Shown here piece after piece: positions 12,201 to 25,707 of a stretch of 64,000 nt of DNA; the stretch's first letter is position 1; each line of letters begins with the position of its first letter. The position numbers and the translations under genes were made by a program. The stretch comes from Numida meleagris. Lineage: Eukaryota; Chordata; Aves; Galliformes; Numididae. A model generated the notes under the pieces. It ran no database searches, was not told the DNA's origin, and saw only the letters and a program-made list of their open reading frames with translations. The DNA lies in contig NC_034410.1 of NCBI RefSeq assembly GCF_002078875.1, forward strand, positions 44,841,086 to 44,905,085, given 5' to 3'.

Positions 12201-14208
12201 TGTTACTGTGTTAAGTAGGAAGGGACAGCAGGAATTCTGCTTTCCATCAATGGTAGGGATGGAAACTAGTAGCTTCATGTTCAACTCAAGTAAATTGCAA
12301 CCCCCCACTTCCTCCCAGCCTGAAGATTGCTCGGGAAGACACAACACTGAGCCTCAGAACCTGTATTATTTTCTGCTAACCTTGACTGTCAGGTGTGAAA
12401 CTGCTGAGATTCAGTGGCAAGAACCAGTTTGATGCACACCAAGTCCAGCTTTGCTTGTTTATCTAAATGAAAATGGTACAACTACACTTACTTTCAGATC
12501 AAGGGGAATTTTGTACTCAAGTAATTCAGGCAGCAGGAATCAGCAGTTTGGTCCCTACTGCAAGTTAAGTTAGAAGCTGTTGATTAGCCTGGAGAGACAA
12601 AGCTCCCATGGTGTTTAATCCTATTTGGATCCCAAGATTTACTTAGTTTATATCACATGGAAACATGAGCAGGATGAGTGCTGAACCTAGACTTATGGAC
12701 AGACCCAACGTTCAGAGTACAGACAAAAGCTGTTGTTATCTGCATTCTTTTGCTTGCATTCTCTGTTCCAAAAAATGTCCAAGACTCTGCTTTAATGCAA
12801 GAAGTTTTATCTGAGAAAATCCTATCTGCTATGGAACTGAATTTTTGGAACTGCAGTAACAATACAGCTTAAACTTCTGTGGTAACCATATGATCACTTC
12901 ATACCCCTGAACTGTAACAATCATTAAATAGATGAGAATGCATACAATTTCCCATTCCTATAGGCAGGATAACGTTTTTGTACAAAGATGCTGAGCTCTG
13001 CCTAGCATGTGAAACAGTAAATTTGACACCATTCTGCTATGATAGTATTTCAATACCTTATAAACCATTAAAAACTAAGGCTAACAATTTTTAGAGGAGT
13101 CTCATGAGCCACAAAATCCATTTTGATATTCTGTCTGAGCCCATGTAGCAGATACAATCAGCTCTTTCAAAATAAAGAAACACTATTAACACTCAGAGTG
13201 CAGTGTCATGCCAGTTTGTAAGGAGTTAAGATTTTTCTTAAGTGCAAACGATTTTACTAACAAATTTGAAATATTTTGTTGTATAAACAGCAAAGTACAG
13301 TTTCAAGATCTGTCTGGTTTTCATACTGAAACAAATGCTTAACTCTGTAGCAACAAAACAAGGGCTACTTTTATTTCATACAAACTAACCAACACAGAAT
13401 GCAGGCCAGCCTTTGAAGACTTGAATTATTCAGAAAGCAAATGATGAAGTAAGCATTTCCAAGATTTTACTTCATCTTTTGCAAGAAATATCCAATGATG
13501 ACATGTGTACCAATCCAACTTACACTCCTTTAGAGCAGTCCCTTCTCAGTGAATCCCAGAATTTTAGTTCAGAATTGGGAAGTAGCTGCCTTTCAAAGTA
13601 ACTATCTCTTGTGTAACTGTGGCCCACGAGCAAACCTGTTGTGGAAGGGGTTCTTCTGGTGTAATTAGCAAAAGCAAGGGAGGACATTTGTCATGATAAC
13701 TATCTTCAAGAAAGTAAAGACTTGTTGCAGAATTTGCCACACTTTCATCTCACTCTCACGCATGTATGTATCCTTCTCTCTCACACAAGCACAATGCATG
13801 GAAAGGATTGAGTTAAGTGCTTCAGCTGTGACTCTCTACGTTCAAGTGAAACGCAAACTTTAGAATAAGGAACATGATGAATATATTCAAGAATTCAACT
13901 ATTTTTCAACTATTTCCCTACTGTTCAGTGTACTTCTCACTGCATCCTCAATATATATGCATAATTTTTTTAAAAACTATTTTACAGCTCTCGGCTTCTC
14001 CTAAAATCATGGAATTTTAACTGGTGAATGTTAGACTGTTCTTGGTTATAAACCCATATGCCTCTTCCAAGCAGAAAAGACTGTAAAATAAATGTCAGAA
14101 ACAATAGTAAACATCACAACATTCTGGGTCAATTTTATGTTCTGATTTAAAAAAAAAAAAAGTAACACAGAACAGCTCAGCATCACAAAATCAAAACCAC
14201 TAGCTCAC
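9207..14208 (-). other. CLASP2: CLASP2 intron 6
   Basis: About 5 kb of AT-rich intronic DNA. It holds short simple runs (a CA run near 10374-10385, A runs near 9820-9840 and 14150-14161). No gene, RNA or transposon is recognised. Confidence 0.8.
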
Positions 14209-14306
14209 CTTCCAGAAGGAATTCCTCTTTTTGAAAGATCTAGTCGTACTTTCTCTCCCACATGTCTATACACCTCCACAATAGCTAGAATGGCAGCATC
14301 TCTCAC
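14209..14306 (-). CDS. CLASP2: CLASP2 coding exon 6 (TOG1)
   Basis: A 98-base exon with acceptor TTCACAG and donor GTGAGC. It reads VRDAAILAIVEVYRHVGEKV and then RLDLSKRGIPSG plus the first two bases of an arginine codon. VRDAA with VEVYRHVGEKVR is the last helical repeat of the CLASP TOG1 domain. The phase (two bases over) matches the single base opening exon 7. Intron 5 is about 1.2 kb and intron 6 about 5.0 kb. Confidence 0.95.
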
Positions 14307-15479
14307 CTGTGAATGCCAAGTTTAAATTATTATTTCATTTCAGGGTTTCGGAAAGCAAAATGTTTTGCTGACAACCCACTAATCTCCCAGACCTGCGTGC
14401 CAACTCATTTCACAGAACAGTTGAAACAGTGAGGATGGAAGGAAAAGGAAATACAACTGCTATTTCAAGATGGTATTTGTTCCAAGTTAGAGTATCTCCA
14501 GACAGTAAATGAAAAATCCTAGAAATAACAGCTCTGGAGGGAATTTCTGGGAATGACATAAGAATAGTATTTCTGGAAAAATGTGCTTTGTTTAAGACCT
14601 TATCGCACCAAGCAACACTTCCAAAAGTTAGTCCCTGCATTCAGTCTTGACACCTCATCATTTCTCCATGCAGCAAGGGCATTCTACAAAACTAGGTATC
14701 TGAAAGCCTGCAACAGTGGGCCAAAGCAAATGGCATTTCCTGAACTTCCTTCATAAGGAATTACGTGGTATCACATAAGCACAAGAAAGGGAGTACAAAT
14801 ATCTAGGGTAAAGGGAAAGAATGATTACAGCAAGAGATGAAGTGCCTTTTACAAAAACATAAAGCATAATCATCACAACGAAAACTGACAAAAATACATA
14901 TCGTTATTCTCTATAAAGAATTTCTGGAATACTTGAGTATTGTTCTTTGTAGCAGTCTGCACTAAAACCACAATCGCTCTTATCAAGATATAAACTACAT
15001 CTTCACTAATAGGCAACAAACGAGAAATTCTTAGCAGATTTTCTCCAGAACTGAGAAATGCTATGGTATATACAGGAGACAAAGACTTCGATGCACCAAC
15101 ACGATAAGCATAAAAACAAGATTTTATTTGCCCATCTCCTGCCAATGCTACTTTCTTCTTTACTCTAGTCTTAGCTTTTCCTCTAAGACACAACCTTAGA
15201 AAAATCAAGAGACAATTTAACTGTTTCCATTTGAAGGTTTTCTAAAGTTCAACAGATGTCATCATTATGAGCTACATCTTGATTTTCACTGCAGATGTTT
15301 TTACTTATATAAGTTGGTTTTTTTGTGTTTTGTTTCGTTTTCTACTACTGCCCTGTAGAAAATAATGATCTATTGCAAAGCAAGCTTAGCAGCTTTTCCG
15401 AAATGCCTACATTTATTTTGCATTCATTCTTCTCTCTAAGTATGGTTGCTGAAGCACCAGGAAGTAATGAAATACTTAC
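14307..15479 (-). other. CLASP2: CLASP2 intron 5
   Basis: AT-rich intron of about 1.2 kb with canonical ends. A 111-codon minus-strand frame at 14873-15208 shows no family resemblance and is treated as chance. Confidence 0.85.
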
Positions 15480-15555
15480 CTGACTGTTTGAGTCACCAAA
15501 TGCTGCACACAGATGTGGTACTAACTTGTTGAGACTTAATGGTTGGGCACCGTAA
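15480..15555 (-). CDS. CLASP2: CLASP2 coding exon 5 (TOG1)
   Basis: A 76-base exon with acceptor TTTCTCCAG and donor GTAAGT. After the split codon it reads YGAQPLSLNKLVPHLCAAFG and then DSNSQ. The GAQPL...KL.PHLC..FGDSNSQ pattern corresponds to CLASP2; CLASP1, as I recall it, reads LLGDPNSQ here. The FGDSNSQV turn is a HEAT-repeat loop of TOG1. It ends in phase 0, and exon 6 continues with VRDAA. Confidence 0.95.
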
Positions 15556-15864
15556 CTGGAGAAAAAGAAAACAAAAAAGAAAGTATTTTTCTGGCAGAGA
15601 AAAAGAAAGTGGATCTTTAGCTTATCACTGATAAAATACAAATATCAATCAAGTTCTATCTTTCTGTTACGAGTCCCATGTTTAGTTTTGAAAAAAAAAT
15701 TATACTTTCAGGTTTTCTTTTGGAAAGCTTAATGGTCAAGTTGTTTAGATTTTTCCGATTTATTATTTTAACTGAATCAGACTTCCTGAAGTATTAGTTT
15801 CAGACAAGAAAGGACATTCAGAAAAAGGATAGAATCCTTGTCTCCATAGAAACAAAAAGCTTAC

Positions 15865-15956
15865 ATGTTTAAGGTTGCAATAAGACACAAACACACTCCT
15901 TCTCGGGATCGGTAATTCTTGTGTTTAAAACCAACAGCAAGGCGTTCCCAAATGTA
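15865..15956 (-). CDS. CLASP2: CLASP2 coding exon 4 (TOG1)
   Basis: A 92-base exon with acceptor TTTATAG and donor GTAAGC. It reads YIWERLAVGFKHKNYRSREG and then VCLCLIATLN. The block GFKHKN-RSREGVCLCLI is one of the most conserved stretches of the CLASP TOG1 domain. It ends two bases into a codon, which exon 5 completes as isoleucine. The intron separating it from exon 5 is only 309 bases, by far the shortest intron here, so the two exons behave almost as a unit. Confidence 0.95.
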
Positions 15957-18900
15957 CTATAAAACAGAAATAATTGTCTTTGATTACTAGGAGCACAATA
16001 CAATGTAATTCTATCCATTTTCTATAGCTACATTCATAACATTTACAAAAAATAATGCGAGACAGGTCCACTGGAAAAGACACTTGGCAGATAAAAATTA
16101 AGTTAAAAAATATGCAGTAACGAACACAATACAGATTATTCTTACACTAAAAACAATTTCTAGAAATGTTCTTCAGAAATCTAACTATGTATTTGTATTG
16201 CTTGAGAAACAGCTTTAGAAAATATACAGAATTGTTACAGTTGATAAACACAAAACAAACGTTAACATTTCCAACTAGGGACACGAGCAGAAGTTGCTAT
16301 ATCCTTTCTGCTTCGTATTGTTTCCCAGCCAAGATTTTGTCTCATCCAGTTTAGCTTGTGCTTATCCATACCCCTGCTGTCCACTTCTCTCCTACTTCTG
16401 CTTTAAATTTACTTCTTAATTTTTCGGTTATTTCTTGCCTGTTCATTCTACTTTCTTAGCTTCCATTTTTGTTCTGCTTTCACTTCTCCTTTTGTGCTGG
16501 TGTCGCTTTCCGTAGTACAATTCTCTGGCTCACTAAACCCTCAGTTGCCTTCCTGCCTGTTTGTTTCTCATTGCCTTTCACTGTTCAGCTCATCATTTTA
16601 CCTCTCCATCTCCCTGTCAATCTCCAGCTGCACAGAGCATAAAGAGTGTAAACGCAAAGCTTACGAAGCATGGGATTCCCAGTGGTATCTCAGAGCAGAA
16701 GCACAGCCCCAAAGTGCAACTCCCCCAGCTGCAGTGCTGCCATTACAGCCGGCACGGCGCGAGCATCCACGGCAGCGTCGCCTAGCAATGGCTGCACTCT
16801 GCCAGCAGCACATCTCGTGTGCAGGCACCACCCTCCCTCCTGCCCCTGGAGGGCTGCAACTGCGATGTACAGAGACTGCATAACATCTCCTAGATACCAA
16901 TGACTGTGTTTGGCTTTGCAGAGAGAATACAAACAGCTATCGGTCAACAAAACAGCCAGTGAGAGAACAGGGAATACTGCACCGTCTGCACTGATGAGGA
17001 AGCACACTTCACAGCAGATGTAAAATGTTCCAGCCAGAGCCTACTCGATCACTTGGATCCATCTCGTGGTTTCTTGTTTGTGTGTCTTATACTTCATTAC
17101 ATTTAGAAAAAACAAGCCTTAGACAATCAGAATATAGCTTGCCAAAACTGCACAGCTTAACAGTAAAGAACAGGATTTCATGGAAGAAAACATCCCTCCG
17201 ATTAGCCCTCTGTACAGGACACATGTGAAATAAAGGAAACCTCCCCACTAGGTGTGCAGAAATACAGCCAGAGAGGGAACTGTACAAAGAAACAACGCAG
17301 ACTGAAAAGAAATTCAGTCTTTTGCTATTAAACCGACTGAGAGTACTGAATACATCTAAACAGAGAAATTCAAATGGCTTCTAAGAAATTTCAACTCTAA
17401 TGACTTGCTAACAATAGTTTGTGCCAATCTCTCTTTATCCAATTCATGCATTAGTACTGTATGTATGCTTATTTTGATGGTATCCTGCATGTAAACAACC
17501 ATGCTGAGATCTTAAAAACAAAACAAAAAACAACACAACACGAAAACCCCAAACATTTAAAATGAGAAAAAGGAACTGACAACAGGACAAATTAAGTGCT
17601 ACTCCAGAACACATCAAAACAAACCAGAGGAGACAATCAGGAAGAAACTTACAAATTTTATCCCCAAAAAAGGTTTCCACCCAGCTCCTCCAAAGGGATG
17701 TTTCTCTGCAGCAAAGGGAGCCTAAAACTCTGTAGGAGGCACAGGAAAGACTCCTCTGTTTTGGTCCTTGCTATGATGATGATAGATGCTTTTTGTTCAA
17801 GTATTTAATGATACGTAAGCTATCCTGGGAGCTGACACCTGAGGCAGGTTTCCCCTGTCCTAGAGAGTTACCAGAAGAGCCATGCCTCCTCTCACTTACA
17901 CATGCTGTTCCTTGCACCCCACAAATCTCACATTCTTTCCTGCACTGGGAGTAAGCTTCCTTCTACCATCTTAGTATACAGCCTAACAATAAATGTTCTC
18001 TTCAGAAATGGAAAGATGGACCAGTAACCGTAACTCATTCATCAGCAGGACCCACAGAAAGTAAGCGCAACCACTCTCTTTACTGGCGATTGTTTAAGGA
18101 AAAGTGTCTCCAAGATGCTATGCATCTATCCAAATGCTGTTACTATAGAGTCGGGTGTACCTCTAGGTCTGAAAAAGAGGCACTTCAGAGCATCTTGGGC
18201 ACAGGAACATGTCACTTGAGAGCAAGTGAGCATCTAGCACTTATGCATCGAATGCTGTGATGTCTCTTGGCAAAAAATATGATCAAAAATACAATTTGTG
18301 AATGGATAAAGGCTAGGCTTCATGGATGACACTGCGATACTCTGACGCCTAAATCCCACTCAGATCTGTAAGGTTCTGCAGTTGCTTAACTTGCAATATT
18401 TTTGTACCAGCATGCAGTTTTCTCACTGCAGATAAAGTTTGCAAAATCATATTCCTTGTGCACAAGCACTCTTGTATCTATGAATAAAAGCCAGGAATAA
18501 GCAAGCAAAAAAATTCATTTTGGTTCACAAGAAATTAGACACTCCCTATTAACTCCTGCATTTAACCTCATCTTTTTAAGAAGAACTCAAATAACAGTTT
18601 CTCCTGACAACTGGGGTCCTCAGAATTCCAAATAATATCACTCCTCCATCAATAACGCCCTGTTTTGTAAAATCGTATATTTGTCAGACTCACAGAGTAG
18701 ATATAACAGACTTAGCACTTGGAAGCCATACAGTGCTAACAGCTGTAGAAAGGTTTGCTAAACTCAAACTTCAACACACGACAAGGCAGAAGGAAACATC
18801 CCCATCTCAGTTCGTCAAAGGTTCACACAATGTCTGTCATACATGTAGAAAGCTAGATGTTCTAAGTTAGAATGCGCCATCTGAACTGTTAGACTACTCC

Positions 18901-19258
18901 TACTTGTTCAGGCACAAAGTAAATTTTAAATTCTGAGCTAAATAAAATTACTTACTCCCATTACACAAACTCAGATTCAAGAGGTTGTTTCTAGTATTTA
19001 ATTAACCAAGTCCTGCCACATGACATAAAAACCTCTACTCAGAATTTAGTTACAATATGCAAAAACTGATGAATTGCGCTGTGCTAGGTTTTAATCTCCA
19101 GCCAAACAAAGCATCGGTGTTAACCCATTAAGAATATCTTTAACATTTACTTCATTAACAGTCACTATAACATTATGATATATCCAAAGTCAAGCTCATG
19201 CTAAAGTAATACGCTCAATGGAGACCTACATCTGAATCTATATAAAGTGAAACTATAC
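15957..19258 (-). other. CLASP2: CLASP2 intron 3
   Basis: A 3.3-kb intron. It is AT-rich apart from the GC patch near 16680-16880 that carries the candidate X-box. No other gene or repeat family is recognised. Confidence 0.85.
16771..16790. promoter_or_regulatory. Candidate RFX X-box in a GC-rich intronic patch
   Basis: GTCGCC-T-AGCAAT (16777-16789) fits the RFX consensus GTNRCC-N-RGYAAC at all but the last base. It lies in a small CpG-containing patch (about 16680-16880) within otherwise AT-rich CLASP2 intron 3. Function is inferred only. Confidence 0.3.
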
Positions 19259-19362
19259 CATGGGCGGTGCTGCCTCCTCCATCAACTTCAGTATGAGATT
19301 CTGTGCTTGCTCTCGAACTTGATCTTTGGCATCTCCCATACGATCTATTAAAGGCAGGAGAA
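19259..19362 (-). CDS. CLASP2: CLASP2 coding exon 3 (TOG1)
   Basis: A 104-base exon preceded by a pyrimidine-rich tract and acceptor TGTAG, followed by donor GTATAG. After two bases that complete the split codon, it reads LLPLIDRMGDAKDQVREQAQ and then NLILKLMEEAAPPM. The LIDRMGDAKD segment is a hallmark of CLASP TOG1 HEAT repeats, with the aspartate turn that faces tubulin in TOG domains generally. The APPM end matches CLASP2 rather than CLASP1. It ends in phase 0 and joins exon 4 directly (PPM-YIW). The donor GTATAG is a little off consensus but acceptable. Confidence 0.95.
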
Positions 19363-21713
19363 CTACAGGAGAGAAAAAAAAGAAAAAAAAAATGAAACAC
19401 TTAACCAGTGAGGATTTTCAAATAATAAAGGGTAATTCTCAAACAGATTTAATATATACCTCATTCAAAAATAAAAGCTGACTGTAAGTTAGCAAAAGTA
19501 TTTCCAATTCCGAAATGTATTCCTGAATGTTACAAAAACTAATAAACACAGTGAACTGCCATTGAAGAACACGGACTAAGAAGAAATAAAACCTCCTGTC
19601 TTGAAAACTGTATGAATGACTTCCATTTAACCTTCAGAAAGGATGCCATAAACTTCCGGATGTCTGGCTTTTCTGAAGAATAACACTAAGACCCAGGGAA
19701 CGGAGGGGAGGAGGAAAAAATAGGATATTGTCAAATCATTGGGATTTTGCTATTTAATTACAAAAATGTAACATTGTTTTAAATCCTCCTATTCACACAG
19801 CGTATCTTGTGGTAACTCGGTCTTATCTCAGTAGAAGTTATTATTTTACAACCAAGTGTCCTCAGAAAGTATGTAACTAAAATTACATCAGAGCTGATGA
19901 TTTCACATCCCACAAATTAGAACTCACTAAAAACTGAAGAACTTGACAAAACTTTGATTTGCTTGCCCACAGAGAACAGTTAATAAACGCACCAGGCAAA
20001 CAAATTAATGCCGTATGATCATTAGGCGAGTTACAGAACCAACTCTTAGATCAGCACTGAGCAGGACGCCCTGCTGCACCGGCTTCCCGCCCTCTGTGTG
20101 GGGCCCACACACACACTCAGATTCTTCCCCCCCCCGTGCTCTCAGTACCACTTCTTCAAAGCAAGCGGCAACAACACTGAGTGCTCTGCTTTTGCTCAGG
20201 CCTTACAAGTGAGGTGGAATTGGCAGGGACATCACCTCCCACTTAGCTCCCTGGGGACAGAGCTTTTAGAGGCACTATCAGTACCTGAAACACGACCTGG
20301 GAGAATGAGTGTCACAGGCTAACGGTAACATTTACCTCTTAACAGCTCAACCTCGTGCATTAGCTTTTGTTTCTGATCTGATTCACAGGTTTCTAAGAGC
20401 TGGAAGCAGCAGGAAAGTAATCCTAGCTGGAGCGCTTACTCAACACAGATGATGACACCCGGCCTGCAATTCTCCTCCAAATCAGTATTCCAGTCGAGCG
20501 GGGACCAAGTTAGCAATTACCATGCCACTTATTTCAAACTTTTTACACCAGCCTAATATTTATCACTAGTCTTTTGGAAACTCTCATATTCCAACACCAG
20601 CTCACAAAGTTACACCTAAAATCTGCCTTTGCTGTGTTTGGTGTTGCATTTATGAACACCAGAGAGCACTTCACAGCTGCTGCTCGATCCCTCTCTCAGC
20701 CACTGACTTCTCTTCTCCTCGCCAAAGATAAAACTCTATCACCCTACTTTTTCAAAGGGAGATACGAAGAGTTCGAACAGAACTTGATGATATGATAATA
20801 ACTGAACAGCAGCGTTGCCAGCAAAAGAAAGGGAACGGAATCATTAACTCTGGATGTCCTCTCAGTCCTCTGCTCCTACATAATAGAATTAAAACCCACA
20901 ACTGTCTCCGTAGCTCGATTATTATTGGACAACCACATTGCTGAGGTTTGAATTTTTCCCCTACTGTATCTGAACACTTCCTAATTGTTCTAACCAGAAC
21001 ACTTGATTCAACTGACCCTGGATACTGCAGTGACATCTTTAGCTCTCATTATCCAGCTTATGCGTTTTTATCTATCTTCTCTTCCCTTTCTCCTCTGAAT
21101 AAGTCAGTATAGCTACCTTCAGAACACACTTTGAAGGGCTTCCCCCCAAACCACGTTCTGTGAACACCAAAGAACTCCTTGAACATCAGAAGTCAGTTTT
21201 GGGAGTACACAGCTGACCCCTCCTAAACTCCCTGCATACTTACCGGTTACCTTTTTCCTTCCAACAGTACTTCCCATGACTTTTTCCAGCACTTCTCAGC
21301 TGAACTGCAAACTGCACCGTCCCTTACTGCTGAGACCCACAATGCTCACCTGACTACTGGGCAGCTCAAGGTAACTCTCACTTTACAAAGAGGGAAACAA
21401 AACCAAACAGTGAGCTGTTCCAAGGGAGAGAAGCACAGCGAGTGCCAGTCCTGCTGGAGCAGGGCTCTGTGGTGACTCATCAGCAGGCTGAGTCAGTTCA
21501 TGGAGCTGCAGATACCAGGCTGAAAGCACTAAGACAAGCACAGAGAGCAGCTACAAGATGCTGAACAGAGATGATGAGGTCACCGCATTAAACTAAACGA
21601 TGACACAACCCACAGATTACTAAACATGCCAGCCTTTGTCACCCAGCAGGCTCTGGCAGAGAGACTACCTGCTGCAGGAGTTGTTCAAGGGCCCACAGGT
21701 CCGCAGGCTTCAC

Positions 21714-21743
21714 TTTTTTTCCCCCTAAAAAGGGGGAAAAAAA
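21714..21743. other. Perfect 13-bp homopyrimidine/homopurine hairpin
   Basis: TTTTTTTCCCCCT, a 4-base AAAA spacer, then AGGGGGAAAAAAA. The arms are exact complements. It lies about 400 bases before the assembly gap, in CLASP2 intron 2. Confidence 0.9.
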
Positions 21744-21881
21744 ACCAGGAAATTACTAAGTTGGTTGCCTATGGATAGTTTCAGAATGCTCACCTAGAAG
21801 GGGAACTTCATCAAACACAATTCGAGTCCCTAATGCCTCCATCGCTCTTCTTCGAGATATCAAAAATGTTTATCAAGAAAC

Positions 21882-21950
21882 TATATATATATTTTATATA
21901 TTATTGCAGCTTTTATATATATTGCTTTTATATATATATATATTATTATT
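21882..21950. repeat. AT-rich microsatellite cluster
   Basis: Interrupted TA and TAT runs, including TATATATATATATTATTATT, separated by the repeated word GCTTTTATATATA. Length instability here probably contributed to the nearby assembly gap. Confidence 0.9.
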
Positions 21951-22141
21951 GCTGCTTTTTCTGCATTAGCAACAAAAAATAGCTGGAAGGTGTTTGCTCT
22001 CATTTCTCCTGTTAAGTGGGAAACACATCTCCCTGCCTAAACATTCTTAGACCATTTTCAAGACACTTGAGTCCCTCTCAGCATCCTGTTTCACCCTTCT
22101 CTTTTCCCTACCCTAAGCCTCCCCGCCTAGCTTTCACTCAG

Positions 22142-22191
22142 NNNNNNNNNNNNNNNNNNNNNNNNNNNNNNNNNNNNNNNNNNNNNNNNNN
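22142..22191. other. Assembly gap (50 N)
   Basis: Fifty N bases, probably a placeholder of arbitrary size. It falls in CLASP2 intron 2, so no coding sequence is known to be lost. The true length and content are unknown. Confidence 1.
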
Positions 22192-25100
22192 CTAAGTCCC
22201 ATCCAGCCAAGACCATAGAGCACAAGAAACTTTGACTTCTTAGCCTTAGAAACCTCACCTAAGCCCAAAGCAGCAATTATAGCCGAGCTTCAGAGACTAC
22301 AGCACAACACAGGCTGTTGCTCTACATCAGGATATGCCAGCACAATTAATAGAAAGCAGTAGCTTTGCCCACTTGCTACCCCAGCCACAGTTTCCCTCTC
22401 CCAGCCCTAGTACCATTATTTGTCTGTTTGTAACATCAGCTGAGGACATGCTCACACTCCATGAAGATACACACATATCAATAAAAAGCAGAAGCTACCG
22501 GATATACTGGAGCAGAGTGAACGGGAATAAATTATGGAGATTTTTCAGCACCTTAGGAGGTAAATACTGGGTATTTGTGCACTAAGAGTTTGCAAAAAGA
22601 TCCTTAACTTTTAACTTAACCTGTCTCTATCCCTAGCAGGAACAGTTTAAGACATACTTGCAATACAAGGGCACCCTTTACCAAAACTGAAGTTCTTGCA
22701 TTAGAAGAATAGAGCGCTATTACTTCCCAGAAAACAGATGACCAGAAAGTACATCAATGAGAACAATGCTTTTATCCCCCAACTTTATTCCAAACACAAC
22801 TGAACAACCATTTTGGCTGACACTAAGTTTCATATGCTTTCTCACTAGCATCATCAACTTGATGTTCTTCTTTATGCTGCAATGCAAATATATGCATTTG
22901 GTAATTTCTGGCCTCAGTCTGCCAACTAAACAGTCTCAAATTGATGCTGGAGTCACAGAAGGGTGAAGATGGAGAAGCAGCATCACATGTGAAGGCAGTA
23001 CTCACTGAGTAACTTGGGATATTACCATGTTGAAGTATACAATGTCACATACAGCACGGATTCACGTATTCCCATTGCTTTATACTAATCTGGCTTTGCT
23101 AACTTCTTCCTCTACCTGGTTTATTTAAATTATTTCAAGTGGATTTGGAAACCTAGTGATGGTATTACAGCTTCCTTTCTTTTACTCATTTCTGTTGATA
23201 TGCAGAAAAACATTACACTAAATTTCAGAGACACTGATTTCATATGCAGAGTTGCTGATTATTCTTTGCAGAGCCAAGAAGTACTGTACCCCATTCTCTC
23301 TGCCCTCTCACCACATTTTATTGTCAGCCCCCATCACTACCAGCCATTCCAGAGTTTCTACTGGCAAGATTTCTGCATTGTTATACAAAGATTTTATAAT
23401 TTTCATTACTGAAGTAAACTTAAAGGTGTCAGTAATCATATTCTATAGCACACATTAATTCTGCTTGAACTATCTCCAACTAACCTGCTATCTATAGCTG
23501 AGCTGCTATTGATATGTTTTCCTTTCACAGTGCATAAAGAGTTACCTCAGTATTATATCCCTAACAGCTTGTAATCCAAATGGTTTCTTTTCCATCGTTT
23601 GCCTTTCTTTTCTTGGCTTGGTAAACCTAAATAAAACTTCACTTACACAAATTCACATAATGATTTTATCACCGCTAGCTGGACAGCATATGCAAGATTT
23701 GGGGCCAAAACCAGCCTGGAGAGTCAGAGTACAGCCTTGGGAGATTAAATATGTATTTCCTCTGCAGGGACAGGAGATAATAAACAAGTAAATCACAGAA
23801 GTCAATGCCTAGAATGGCACCCAGTTTATTTTTAAAAATTCTGAGCAGCTTAACTATATGACCCCCGCAGCAAAGAATGCCACAGGTAGCACAAACCATT
23901 TTCTTCTGTTAAACTTTAACAATTGTTCCTTCTGTTATGACACAGTTTTTCAGTTTGTATTATTGCTCCCAGCTCCCCCTTTCTTCCTTTTCTCTTGAAC
24001 ACTGCTCTTTCTAAGTGCCCTTTCTACGCAGACCCTCTCATGCCTACCCATTTCTATGAACCAACTTCAAATGGTCCTTGTCAACTCCACCAGAGTTGGA
24101 ACAACATCAGCAAAGTATCAGCAAAAACTCTGTTACTAAGAAGTGCATCTTTTTGCTTCAGACATTAAACGAAAAGGCCTTGGGGACAGAAACAGATTAA
24201 ACTTAGGCAGCCATGTCTGCTAGTTTTCTCAGAAACCTTGCCAGTTCAGGAAACAGCACTACATGGCTGCCGGTATTAGAAAGAAGGGAGGGGAAACAGC
24301 TGTGCTGGCAATTAGAGCAGACTCTGTTTTTCTGTGAAAGATGTACAGAAGAGAATATCTCAAAGCGGCTCTTACAAGGCCAGCAACGTGGCTGGTCTGA
24401 CAGCACAAAGACTGCTTCTAAACAAAGAATCCTTAACAGGCTTTCAGAGGTAAGAGGTCCACTAATGCCTCGCTGTTCCCCTTCTGATGCTCCTCAAGAT
24501 GAAGTACGGTCCAGAGTAAGCAGGTTCAGTCAGGAGCTATCTCAGACATGAACATCTCTCTGCATCTCTCCAGGAGCCAAGACAAGCATTAATGGGATTA
24601 ATTAGATCATCTGTTCATCATCAATAGCAGAGAGAAAAAAAAAGCACGAATTTCTTTCATGATAAAAGCACGAATCCATCAGGGTCTCAGCCCCAGGAAA
24701 CACAGGAAGAGAGCTTCAAGTCTAAAGAGTTTAAAGAGGTGCATTAGACCAACAAGAAAGCCAGAAAGTGGGGAACTAACATTAATTAGAATTGGGGGGG
24801 TGAAGGGGTGGTGAGGTGAGATGGGGAAAGGAAGGCTACAGTTTGTCTAATTTACTGACACTGTATTTGTAAGAGTCATACAGTGAAGTATCCTTAGTAG
24901 CAAGCAGACCGTACTCCAATTCAGAGTCTGTCAGCATCAACCACTTAAATAAAAGTCATTCTGACCACAAGGAATTATTGTTATTTAATAAATACAAATT
25001 CTAGTACTAGCTGGACAGGAGGTAAAGAGCTTTAAAGATCATTGAGTTGTGTGGGTGTTTTTTTGTTGTTGTACATAATAGCATTAGGGAATCTGTCATC

Positions 25101-25564
25101 AAGATGAAAGAAGTCACAGCCTAAAAGAGCTACAGCCATTAGCGGTGATCACTAACCATACAGGGAAACAAAGGAGACTTAAGGTTCTTCTGAAATGCTG
25201 CAGAAAGTTCATCTTCTCTGAAATTCAAAAATATGAGCCACTTAAAACATCTGTTCTAGAGAAAAAAACACAGGTAATTAAGTCTCCCTATGCAGCCTTT
25301 CCTAAAACAAAAAAGTAATGTTCAACATTTATCGTTTAAAATAATCCTACAGCACATACCCAACAGAGTTATTCCTGAGGACAGAAAGCAGTAAAATGAA
25401 AAGCCAAAGTCAGACAGAACAACTGACATGGATTTACACGCAACAAGGTACTTTTGAGGGAGGCTTCTCTCACATAAATTGAAAAAACTGCTTTACGTTT
25501 TATGAACAATTTGATTTAATTTCAAAGTTTTGATTAACTTTTGAGGTCAGCCACGCTTTAAGCA

Positions 25565-25615
25565 GAGACTTGGTCCAGAGAAACTCACGGGTCCCTTCCA
25601 ACCTAAGTTACTGCA
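25565..25615 (+). mobile_element. Possible CR1 3' remnant
   Basis: ACTTGGTCCAGAGAAACTCACGG leading into GGTCCCTTCCAACCTAAGTT resembles the last 40-50 bases of a CR1 element before its terminal repeats. The terminal octamers are not preserved, so this is tentative. Confidence 0.5.
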
Positions 25616-25687
25616 GGTTTTGTGTTTAGGTTTAGGCTTATCCAACAGTAGACCTTGACATTAGTTTCAGCACTTCAATAAAAATTA

Positions 25688-25707
25688 AAACAAACAAACA
25701 AACAAAA
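25688..25707. repeat. (AAAC)n microsatellite
   Basis: A short run of AAAC units ending in an A tract, in CLASP2 intron 2. Confidence 0.85.
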
